From IMG/VR virus record IMGVR_UViG_3300025168_000542, positions 1 through 26,886 of that record: 26,886 nucleotides of DNA, one strand, 5' to 3'. Under the pieces are notes generated by a model. The model had not been told where the DNA came from and did no database searches. It saw nothing but the letters and a program-made list of their open reading frames with translations. Source of the DNA: a virus. Position numbers and translations under genes: made by a program. Shown here in pieces: positions 1 through 4,326 of this stretch. Numbering within the stretch: position 1 is the stretch's first letter; each line of letters begins with the position of its first letter.

Positions 1-67
1 GTTCGTCCAAGGTTTTCGATTCCGGTACAAGCTGCGCTGCTTCATCAATGAGAATTCTAACTGCCAT
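1..67 (-). CDS. Hypothetical early protein, 5' part only
   Basis: The ATG is at 67-65 on the minus strand, preceded by a GGAG ribosome site in the promoter cassette at 74-157. Only the first 22 codons are inside the window; they read MAVRILIDEAAQLVPES and onwards. The gene continues past the left edge. The cassette, ribosome site and strand match the genes to its right, so it belongs to the same leftward early block. No function can be assigned from so short a piece. Confidence 0.6.
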   Translation of the reverse strand, partial: MAVRILIDEAAQLVPESKTLDE

Positions 68-73
68 GTTTTG

Positions 74-157
74 CTCCGTGGTTTGGTTACCTTTAAATTA
101 TAACCCATTGTTGCAAACTATGCAAGATAAAAAGACAAGTAGTTTGTTTTTTTATTT
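74..157 (-). promoter_or_regulatory. Early promoter cassette, copy 1
   Basis: Minus-strand sigma70-like promoter: -35 TTGCAT at 125-120, 17 bp spacer, -10 TATAAT at 102-97, then a GGTAACCAAACC leader and CGGAG ribosome site before the ATG at 67. An inverted repeat TTGCA-N5-TGCAA (111-125) overlaps the -35 box. An A-rich tract (141-157) lies upstream. It is nearly identical to six other copies in this block. Confidence 0.85.
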
Positions 158-379
158 TTAGTCAAATAGACTTAGAGGTATGTTTTTACAATCACCATCT
201 GAAACAATGTAAACCGTTCCATCACATTCTTGTGTGGAATCTGTATCCCGCAAACGGACGGGGCCGCTTACGTGGCTTGCTACTGCGCTATGCCTGCCCC
301 TGGTCCCAATGTAGACGGTTGCCTCTGGGTTATCATCTACAATATCATTCAGCATTTGGATAAGTTCTTTAATTTCCAT
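158..379 (-). CDS. Hypothetical small early protein (73 aa)
   Basis: Start ATG at 379 with CGGAGTAGAAA just upstream, supplied by cassette copy 2. The N-terminus (MEIKELIQMLNDIVDDNPEA) is a likely amphipathic helix with an acidic 'DDNPEA' turn, followed by short beta-like segments (ATVYIG, TVYIVSDG). Phage proteins of this size with a helix plus a 'DNPEA.V' start are common, but I do not recognise a named family. The stop runs straight into cassette copy 1. It is probably an early host-takeover or accessory protein by position; function unknown. Confidence 0.7.
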   Translation of the reverse strand: MEIKELIQMLNDIVDDNPEATVYIGTRGRHSAVASHVSGPVRLRDTDSTQECDGTVYIVSDGDCKNIPLSLFD

Positions 380-385
380 TTTCTA

Positions 386-469
386 CTCCGTGGTTTGGTT
401 ACCTTTAAATTATAACCCATTGTTGCAAACTATGCAAGATAAAAAGACGTGTAGTTTGTTTTTTTATTT
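386..469 (-). promoter_or_regulatory. Early promoter cassette, copy 2
   Basis: Minus-strand promoter with -35 TTGCAT at 437-432, 17 bp spacer and -10 TATAAT at 414-409, driving the 73-codon gene that starts at 379. It has the same TTGCA-N5-TGCAA inverted repeat (423-437). Variant bases: GGGTTATAAT side as in copies 1 and 7, and GTG at the variable triplet (458-460 region), shared with copies 6 and 7. Between it and the stop at 499 lie about 29 AT-rich bases with no gene. Confidence 0.85.
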
Positions 470-498
470 ATTATTAATATTTAATTTTTTCCTTGACT

Positions 499-1308
499 TT
501 ACATAAAAAATCTTTCGTCTTCTTCAACGTGCTTTTCCCAGGCGTTCCCATTTTGCAAGTCCTGATAAAGTTTGCCGGTCACACTTTCTGGCAAGTCGCC
601 CGGTTCCTCATCTGCGATTCTTTTCGCTAAAGATTTTTGACGGCGTAGGCTTACGCGGTTACGAATCGCATTTTGGTTATTTTTAATTTGCTCCAATTCC
701 TCTTCTAGTTTTTTAGCATTTTGCTCCAATTGCTCAATGGCTTGGGTTTCGTTTTCCGTATAACCAAGCTCTCCGCCAAATCCCCAGCCACTTTCAGTTC
801 CCAATTTGCTCAAAAGTTCTTTTTCCTGGCGTTCGTTGTAGTAACCTACTTGGTCGACAAAAGCCCCCACAAAAATAGAAACCCATTCATCCTGCCTAGC
901 AACTTCTTTTTCTATACTTGTAACTCTAGCAAACTCCTTTTCCCATTTTGCCAATCTTGATTTTTCGGTTTTGCAGCCGCTGTATTTAATCTGGAACGAA
1001 AAGCGCCTCCTGAAAATCAAGGCATTCCTGTCCTCGTTAAATAAAATTTTAAGACGCGACCGCCCGTGTGGGAACCCTAGTGTTTCACCATAGGCGTTCC
1101 TAGGATTTATCTTCTCGAAAAGCTCCAATTCAGCCGGGCTAATCTTAACGCTAATTTCAATCTCGCTGCGGATTTCACCATCTTCCCGTACACCTCGGTC
1201 TGCCTCACTTCTTACTTTTAAATTCTCGCGCAAATAATCTACGTCAAAATCTATGGTCGGGCGTGTAAATACGTTCGGGCTATTATAAGTTTTTTCTTCG
1301 AATAACAT
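499..1308 (-). CDS. Hypothetical early protein (269 aa)
   Basis: The longest gene of the leftward block. ATG at 1308 follows CGGAGTAGAAA from cassette copy 3. It is highly charged. The C-terminal half (about residues 175-245) is a likely coiled coil rich in E, Q, K and L (IEQLEQNAKKLEEELEQIK region), followed by a basic arginine-rich stretch (NRVSLRRQKSLAKRI) and an acidic tail ending EEDERFFM. The N-terminal half has mixed beta-like segments and a conserved-looking INPRNAYGETLGFPHGRSR stretch. No signal peptide or membrane segment. I do not recognise a family. The coiled coil suggests an oligomer or partner-binding protein. Confidence 0.75.
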   Translation of the reverse strand: MLFEEKTYNSPNVFTRPTIDFDVDYLRENLKVRSEADRGVREDGEIRSEIEISVKISPAELELFEKINPRNAYGETLGFPHGRSRLKILFNEDRNALIFRRRFSFQIKYSGCKTEKSRLAKWEKEFARVTSIEKEVARQDEWVSIFVGAFVDQVGYYNERQEKELLSKLGTESGWGFGGELGYTENETQAIEQLEQNAKKLEEELEQIKNNQNAIRNRVSLRRQKSLAKRIADEEPGDLPESVTGKLYQDLQNGNAWEKHVEEDERFFM

Positions 1309-1314
1309 TTTCTA

Positions 1315-1398
1315 CTCCGTGGTTTGGTTACCTTTTAATTATAACCTATTGTTGCAAACTTTGCAAGATAAAAAGACAAGTAGTTTGTTTTTTTATTT
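1315..1398 (-). promoter_or_regulatory. Early promoter cassette, copy 3 (perfect operator palindrome)
   Basis: Minus-strand promoter with -35 TTGCAA at 1366-1361, 17 bp spacer and -10 TATAAT at 1343-1338. Here the inverted repeat is perfect: TTGCAAA-C-TTTGCAA (1352-1366), a 7-bp-arm palindrome around one base. That makes it the best guide to the ancestral operator. The stop codon of the upstream gene (1393-1395) lies inside the A-rich end of the cassette. Confidence 0.85.
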
Positions 1399-1695
1399 AC
1401 TTAGCCAACCCGATTTCCCTGGCTCCACATAACGGTACTTCAACGCGATGCGTTCAACAGGCTTGTCCCGTCCCGTGGTTGTATCTAGGTACTTTATAAT
1501 GACTTCCTTATAGATAGGGCCGCGGCTACTGTTAACATTGGCTTCAGTAAGCCATTCCAGGGCTGCGATCTTAGCCTGTTCGGGATTCGCGAATTTAAAC
1601 CAAACGCCCGGTCTTTTATAAGTTACGGTCTTGCCGTCCGCCTTGCCGCGCTTGTAAAAATTGCAGTTGCTATACCAATCAGTCTTGCTTGCCAT
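1393..1695 (-). CDS. Hypothetical early protein (100 aa)
   Basis: ATG at 1695 follows AAGGAGAAAATT supplied by cassette copy 4. It is a basic, soluble protein with aromatic-rich segments (TDWYSNCNFYKRG, RPGVWFKFANPEQA) and a C-terminal KYRYVEPGKSGWL. The 'EQAKIAALEWL' part looks helical. There is no membrane segment. No family recognised. The stop is inside the A-rich tail of cassette copy 3, so the gene and the next promoter are directly abutted. Confidence 0.7.
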   Translation of the reverse strand: MASKTDWYSNCNFYKRGKADGKTVTYKRPGVWFKFANPEQAKIAALEWLTEANVNSSRGPIYKEVIIKYLDTTTGRDKPVERIALKYRYVEPGKSGWLSK

Positions 1696-1701
1696 AATTT
1701 T

Positions 1702-1786
1702 CTCCTTGGTTTGGTTACCTTTAAATTATAACCTATTGTTGCAAACTATGCAAGATAAAAAGACAAGTAGTTTGTTTTTTTATTTT
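1702..1786 (-). promoter_or_regulatory. Early promoter cassette, copy 4
   Basis: Minus-strand promoter with -35 TTGCAT at 1753-1748, 17 bp spacer and -10 TATAAT at 1730-1725, driving the 100-codon gene at 1695. The ribosome site differs from the other copies (CCAAGGAGAAAA rather than CCACGGAG). It has the same inverted repeat TTGCA-N5-TGCAA (1739-1753). Confidence 0.85.
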
Positions 1787-2105
1787 TTATTTTCCCCGCG
1801 CTGGGCAATTAAATAACGCCATGACATCACCCTAAAAAACCGACTGCGTTTCTAGGCTGCTGTGCACAGTCCGGCCCGGCCCGGCTGGGCAGAATTTAAT
1901 TTTAGGATTTTTCCCAAGCCCAAAAAGCGTAGTTTTCAAAGCCTTAGAAAAGTGGCCAAATACGTGACCTACATGTGGGTCTCTGTGGGCAATGACCTCC
2001 CTTGACCTCCCCTGACCTACATGTGGGTCTATGTAGGTACAGACCTCCCTTGACCTACATGTAGGCAAGCCACCCACCTGTCGGCAGGTGACCCACATGT
2101 GGGTA
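1787..2105. other. Gene-free stretch with GC-rich repeats and palindromes
   Basis: No convincing gene in these 319 bases. From the left it holds a perfect 10-bp palindrome CTGTGCACAG (1860-1869), a direct repeat of CCGGCC-type units (CCGGCCCGGCCCGG, 1871-1884), then a cluster of CCYACRYGTRGG palindromes (1966-2104). A 6-bp hairpin CACCTG-TCGG-CAGGTG (2075-2090) abuts the last palindrome. The GC-rich, palindrome-dense character in an otherwise AT-richer block fits a regulatory region or replication origin. That is inference. Confidence 0.55.
1966..2104. repeat. Palindrome cluster A (CCYACRYGTRGG)
   Basis: Four copies of a 12-16 bp palindrome: GACCTACATGTGGGTC at 1966-1981 and 2014-2029, GACCTACATGTAGGC at 2052-2066, and GACCCACATGTGGGT at 2090-2104. 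Short TGACCTCCC repeats lie between them. The second copy is followed by ATGTAGG, giving CCTACAT-N8-ATGTAGG (2016-2037). The stretch 2052-2078 matches 3740-3766 inside the coding array at 24 of 27 bases, so the two clusters share an origin although this one is not in a gene. Confidence 0.8.
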
Positions 2106-2222
2106 TTAGGAAGTGGTCCACCCCTGCGCTATTACAGGTGCGGTGGGCGGAGGCGTAGGCGGTACAGCAGCGTTGCCATAACCTACAGCCACCCATGCGG
2201 CCAAAAGTATGTAGCGCGCCAC
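2106..2222 (-). CDS. Small secreted or anchored Pro-rich protein (38 aa)
   Basis: Uses a GTG start at 2222, immediately after the TAA of the preceding gene (TAAGTG), so it is likely translated by coupling; GGGTGAG lies upstream. The peptide starts MARYILLAAWVAVGYGNAA, a short basic end plus hydrophobic core like a signal peptide, then a proline-rich tail PPTPPPTAPV. The size and layout recall small phage spanin outer subunits such as Rz1, but there is no lipobox cysteine and no lysis gene nearby. Real gene plausible, function unknown. Confidence 0.45.
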   Translation of the reverse strand: MARYILLAAWVAVGYGNAAVPPTPPPTAPVIAQGWTTS

Positions 2223-2324
2223 TTACTCACCCGCGCCAATGTAATTGGCTAAACTGTATTTCTTGTCCCCAAGCCCTGCTAAATTGCCAGCTAACAAAAT
2301 GCTCATAATAAATACTATTGCCAT
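2223..2324 (-). CDS. Small hydrophobic protein (33 aa)
   Basis: ATG at 2324 with GGAGGCCCAC directly before it, a strong ribosome site. The product begins MAIVFIMSILLAGNLAGLG, a likely single membrane segment or signal peptide, and ends KKYSLANYIGAGE. It lies 28 bp downstream of a minus-strand terminator and no promoter is visible after that terminator, so it needs read-through or an unusual promoter. It is coupled by TAAGTG to the next small gene. No family recognised. Confidence 0.5.
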   Translation of the reverse strand: MAIVFIMSILLAGNLAGLGDKKYSLANYIGAGE

Positions 2325-2351
2325 GTGGGCCTCCGTGGTTGTGTTACACCC
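2325..2351 (-). promoter_or_regulatory. Promoterless remnant of the early cassette
   Basis: The leader CTCCGTGGTTGTGTTAC (2331-2347, plus-strand reading) matches the leader of cassette copy 5 (CTCCGTGGTTGTTTGGTTAC), so this is an eighth copy. Beyond it, where the other copies have the -10 and -35 boxes, the sequence changes into a terminator hairpin. The ribosome site is kept. Confidence 0.6.
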
Positions 2352-2374
2352 AAAAAGCCCGCATATAGCGGGCT
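2352..2374 (-). terminator. Rho-independent terminator (leftward)
   Basis: Minus-strand hairpin with 7-bp arms AGCCCGC/GCGGGCT (2374-2368 and 2362-2356), loop TATAT, then a T-run reading TTTTTGGG. It lies 22 bp after the stop of the 67-codon gene at 2396 and would end transcripts from cassettes 5-7. It has no T-run in the plus direction, so it acts on leftward transcription only. Confidence 0.8.
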
Positions 2375-2395
2375 AATTAGTGGGGGCTATTTGGT

Positions 2396-2599
2396 TTACT
2401 TAACCGGCCAATGAGCCTCACGGTAAAAGGTAACTACAAGCACGTGGTTGCCAGTAGTAGGGCAAATCTCAACAAAGCCCTCATCCACCTCATAATTAGG
2501 TGTAAGCTCATCTACTACCTCAACCATGGTTCCCACGTCTGGGTTGCTTTGGCTAAGGTTGTTAAGGTTGACGCGCTTTGTAATTCTGCTGGGTAGCAT
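2396..2599 (-). CDS. Hypothetical small early protein (67 aa)
   Basis: ATG at 2599 follows CGGAGAATCAA from cassette copy 5. It is a small acidic soluble protein: basic N-terminus (MLPSRITKRVNL), acidic centre (VEVVDELTPNYEVDEGFVEI), and a beta-like C-terminus (HVLVVTFYREAHWPVK). No membrane segment. No family recognised. It is the last gene before the leftward terminator, so it closes a transcription unit. Confidence 0.65.
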   Translation of the reverse strand: MLPSRITKRVNLNNLSQSNPDVGTMVEVVDELTPNYEVDEGFVEICPTTGNHVLVVTFYREAHWPVK

Positions 2600-2605
2600 T
2601 TGATT

Positions 2606-2692
2606 CTCCGTGGTTGTTTGGTTACCTTTAAATTATAACCTATTGTTGCAAACTATGCAAGATAAAAAGACGGGTAGTTTGTTTTTTTATTT
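2606..2692 (-). promoter_or_regulatory. Early promoter cassette, copy 5
   Basis: Minus-strand promoter with -35 TTGCAT at 2660-2655, 17 bp spacer and -10 TATAAT at 2637-2632. Its leader has a 3-base insertion (CCGTGGTTGTTTGG) shared in part with the promoterless copy at 2325. The upstream gene's stop codon (2687-2689) lies inside the A-rich end. The TTGCA-N5-TGCAA inverted repeat is present. Confidence 0.85.
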
Positions 2693-2980
2693 AAAAAACT
2701 TTTTCATAGTTTTACCAAAATCCGCTTGCCATTTAGTGGTAACGCCACTTTCAAAAGCAATTTGGCGTTGCATGGTAGTAGTTTCCCTACATGGTACTTT
2801 AAAAGCATTTTCTGTAAAACGGCAAGTTTTTACACTATAGGTTTTGCCCACTACATAAAAACCACTTTCACCACGTGTTGCAGTAATTTCAACTCTTAAG
2901 GTTTTTTTATTTACCCGTAGAATTACTGCGTCAGTTTGGTTATATTTGCCAAACGTTACTTTTTGATTTACCTTAAACAT
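2687..2980 (-). CDS. Hypothetical early protein, SH3/KOW-like (97 aa)
   Basis: ATG at 2980 follows AAAGGGGAGCAA in cassette copy 6. The N-terminal half reads FKVNQKVTFGKYNQTDAVIL then VNKKTLRVEITATRG. This pattern (hydrophobic-x-G-x-x-V-x-F-G, then a 'V-N-K-K-T-L-x-V' strand) is seen in small phage proteins with an SH3 or KOW-like barrel that bind nucleic acid or proteins. The C-terminal part is basic (KWQADFGKTMKKFFK). The fold is inferred from pattern only; the actual role is unknown. Confidence 0.7.
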   Translation of the reverse strand: MFKVNQKVTFGKYNQTDAVILRVNKKTLRVEITATRGESGFYVVGKTYSVKTCRFTENAFKVPCRETTTMQRQIAFESGVTTKWQADFGKTMKKFFK

Positions 2981-2990
2981 TTGCTCCCCT

Positions 2991-3066
2991 TTGGTTACCT
3001 TTAAATTATAACCTATTGTTGCAAACTATGCAAGATAAAAAGACGTGTAGTTTGTTTTTTTATTTT
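2991..3066 (-). promoter_or_regulatory. Early promoter cassette, copy 6
   Basis: Minus-strand promoter with -35 TTGCAT at 3033-3028, 17 bp spacer and -10 TATAAT at 3010-3005, driving the 97-codon gene. The leader is diverged: CCAAAGGGGAGCAA replaces CCACGGAG, so homology with other copies starts at the GGTAACC side. The inverted repeat TTGCA-N5-TGCAA is kept (3019-3033). Confidence 0.85.
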
Positions 3067-3332
3067 TAACCCGCGCAAAGTGTTGGCGCTAATTCCCGGC
3101 AAAATTCTGCAACTTTATTGGGTACGCAAACAGGCCAGCCATCTGGGCAGCATACACGTACAATGTCCCATCTGGTGCCGAACTTTTGTAATTGCACCAT
3201 GCGTGGTGTACCAAAAGCATTAAACTTAACTTCAAGGTGCATACCATGTGGGCTTCTAGATATTACTTTGTAGGTTATGTTGCTTTTAGCCGTAATGTTT
3301 ACAACTGGCTTTTGAGAGTATGCTAATTCCAT
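3066..3332 (-). CDS. Hypothetical small early protein (88 aa)
   Basis: ATG at 3332 follows CGGAGACCCAC in cassette copy 7. It is a soluble protein with alternating beta-like strands (VVNITAKSNITYKVISR, HLEVKFNAFGTPRMVQL) and a Cys-rich C-terminus (VCCPDGWPVCVPNKVAEFCREL), which could hold a metal or disulfides. No signal peptide. No family recognised. The start codon sits in GACCCACATGG, the half-site of the palindrome that is repeated elsewhere. This is the first gene of the leftward block. Confidence 0.7.
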   Translation of the reverse strand: MELAYSQKPVVNITAKSNITYKVISRSPHGMHLEVKFNAFGTPRMVQLQKFGTRWDIVRVCCPDGWPVCVPNKVAEFCRELAPTLCAG

Positions 3333-3338
3333 GTGGGT

Positions 3339-3424
3339 CTCCGTGGTTTGGTTACCTTTAAATTATAACCCATTGTTGCAAACTATGCAAGATAAAAAGA
3401 CGTGTAGTTTGTTTTTTTATTTTT
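3339..3424 (-). promoter_or_regulatory. Early promoter cassette, copy 7
   Basis: Minus-strand promoter with -35 TTGCAT at 3390-3385, 17 bp spacer and -10 TATAAT at 3367-3362, driving the 88-codon gene. It is the outermost copy, at the divergence point between leftward and rightward genes. It has the same TTGCA-N5-TGCAA repeat (3376-3390) and A-rich upstream tract. Confidence 0.85.
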
Positions 3425-3469
3425 GCCCTTTATATGGGCTATGTTTCTTTTGAGCTTGTATTGTACTAA

Positions 3470-3492
3470 ATAGTGATCTAATGATTCACTAT
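3470..3492. promoter_or_regulatory. Operator-like inverted repeat over a start codon
   Basis: Perfect inverted repeat ATAGTGA-N9-TCACTAT, arms at 3470-3476 and 3486-3492. The right arm includes the first two bases of the ATG at 3491. It lies in the divergent intergenic region. A protein bound here would block transcription or initiation of the rightward gene; autorepression by the encoded helix-turn-helix protein is a natural guess. No clear sigma70 boxes were found for the rightward direction in 3425-3490. Confidence 0.5.
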
Positions 3493-4315
3493 GACCCACA
3501 GTGACCCACATGGATCCGAATGGCTAAAACTTTGTAAAAGTTGTGGCTTGTTGGATAAACCCTTTTATAGCCTGCTGGAGACTAGCCAGCTTGTAGGGTG
3601 CGCACGTACAACGGTGGCAAGGTGGGTCAAGGTGGGCTATTTGGATACACGTAGGTGGGGGCCACGCCGTGTACGTGTTACGGCCACAAGCATACGCAAT
3701 GCCCTACATATGCCCTCACCACCTACTACCGATGCTGTAGACCTACACGTAGGCAAGCCACCTACTACCGATGCTGTAGACCTACACGTAGGCAACCCAC
3801 CTACTACCGATGCGGTAAACTTACATGTGGGTCCAGGGAGTCGAACCGATGCGGTAGACCTACATGTGGGTCCAGGGAGTCGAACCGATGCGGCAGACCT
3901 ACACGTAGGCAACCCACCTACTACCGATGCTGTAGACCTACACGTAGGCAACCCACCTACTACCGATGCGGTAAACTTACATGTGGGTCTCGGGAGTCGA
4001 ACCGATGCGGTAGACCTACATGTGGGTCCGGGTAGTTTAACCGATGCGGTAAACTTACGCGGGAGCCGAACCGATGCTGCTAGCCCACATGGGAGTCGAA
4101 CCGATGCGGTAGACCTACACGGGAGCCGAACCGATGCGGTAGACCTACATGTGGGTCACTCGCCCACGACCGATGCGGTTGACCTACATCCACCTCCATG
4201 TAGGCCCCCCGCCCACTTTTCAGGCGATCCGCCGGGGTGCGAAGCTAACCAGCTCGTAGGACGAGAAAAAAATTCGCAGAAAAAAATTAGCAGAAAAAAA
4301 TTTAAAAAACCCTAG
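3491..4315 (+). CDS. Helix-turn-helix protein with tandem PPTTDAVDLHVG repeats (274 aa)
   Basis: Residues about 27-72 (FYSLLETSQLVGCARTTVAR onward) look like a MerR/excisionase-type winged helix-turn-helix: 'tSQLVGcARTTVARWVKVGYL' then an Arg-rich wing. Two cysteines (CKSCG) precede it. Residues 77-236 are 13 tandem repeats of 13 or 10 residues with core TDAV(D/N)LHVG. The tail is Lys-rich (KNSQKKISRKKFKKP). No clear ribosome site precedes the ATG; an operator-like repeat overlaps it, so the start is uncertain. It lies 11 bp before the modification operon. The likely role is a DNA-binding regulator. The repeat tail is unlike any family I know. DLHVG is kept while its codons vary, which argues that the peptide is translated. 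Confidence 0.65.
   Translation: MTHSDPHGSEWLKLCKSCGLLDKPFYSLLETSQLVGCARTTVARWVKVGYLDTRRWGPRRVRVTATSIRNALHMPSPPTTDAVDLHVGKPPTTDAVDLHVGNPPTTDAVNLHVGPGSRTDAVDLHVGPGSRTDAADLHVGNPPTTDAVDLHVGNPPTTDAVNLHVGLGSRTDAVDLHVGPGSLTDAVNLRGSRTDAASPHGSRTDAVDLHGSRTDAVDLHVGHSPTTDAVDLHPPPCRPPAHFSGDPPGCEANQLVGREKNSQKKISRKKFKKP
3719..4198 (+). repeat. Coding tandem array B with embedded palindromes
   Basis: Thirteen in-frame units: eight of 39 bp (3719-4030), three of 30 bp (4031-4120), two of 39 bp (4121-4198). Two flavours alternate: CCACCTACTACC... with CACGTAGGC, and GGGAGTCGAACC... with CATGTGGGT. Canonical palindromes CCYACRYGTRGG lie at 3740-3754, 3779-3793, 3857-3872, 3896-3910, 3935-3949, 4013-4028 and 4142-4157; variants with CTTACATGTGGG lie at 3820 and 3976. 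The array ends in CCTACAT-N8-ATGTAGG (4183-4204), the same geometry as 2016-2037 in cluster A. Confidence 0.9.
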
Positions 4316-4326
4316 AGGATTTAATC

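Noticed and set aside
1832-2098. 88-codon minus-strand ORF across the palindrome cluster
   Set aside because: Start lies inside a palindrome with no ribosome site; first half is written by palindromes that read similarly on both strands (DPHVG); GC-rich tail looks unlike a protein. Probably a by-product of the repeats.
3425-3490. Rightward sigma70 promoter before the repeat gene
   Set aside because: Candidate boxes (TTGTAT, TAATGA) match poorly; not supported strongly enough to list.
3637-4035. Other long open frames in the array (both strands)
   Set aside because: Repeat units are multiples of 3 without stops in several frames, so long ORFs arise for free. Only the 3491 frame has a recognisable N-terminal domain and conserved-peptide codon pattern.
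3836-4128. tRNA-like T-arm motif GGTTCGACTCC on the minus strand
   Set aside because: It recurs in most repeat units but the stem bases do not pair and no acceptor, D or anticodon arms are present.
3719-4198. CRISPR-like regular repeats
   Set aside because: Units are contiguous with no variable spacers, lengths are multiples of 3, and the array is in frame in a gene. Palindromic repeats without spacers are not a CRISPR.
4183-4204. Hairpin CCTACAT-N8-ATGTAGG as terminator
   Set aside because: No T-run follows in either direction; it is part of the repeat palindrome family.
4260-4315. A7 runs as additional frameshift sites
   Set aside because: They are part of a 14 bp A-rich tandem encoding a Lys-rich tail; no second open frame to enter and no conserved context.
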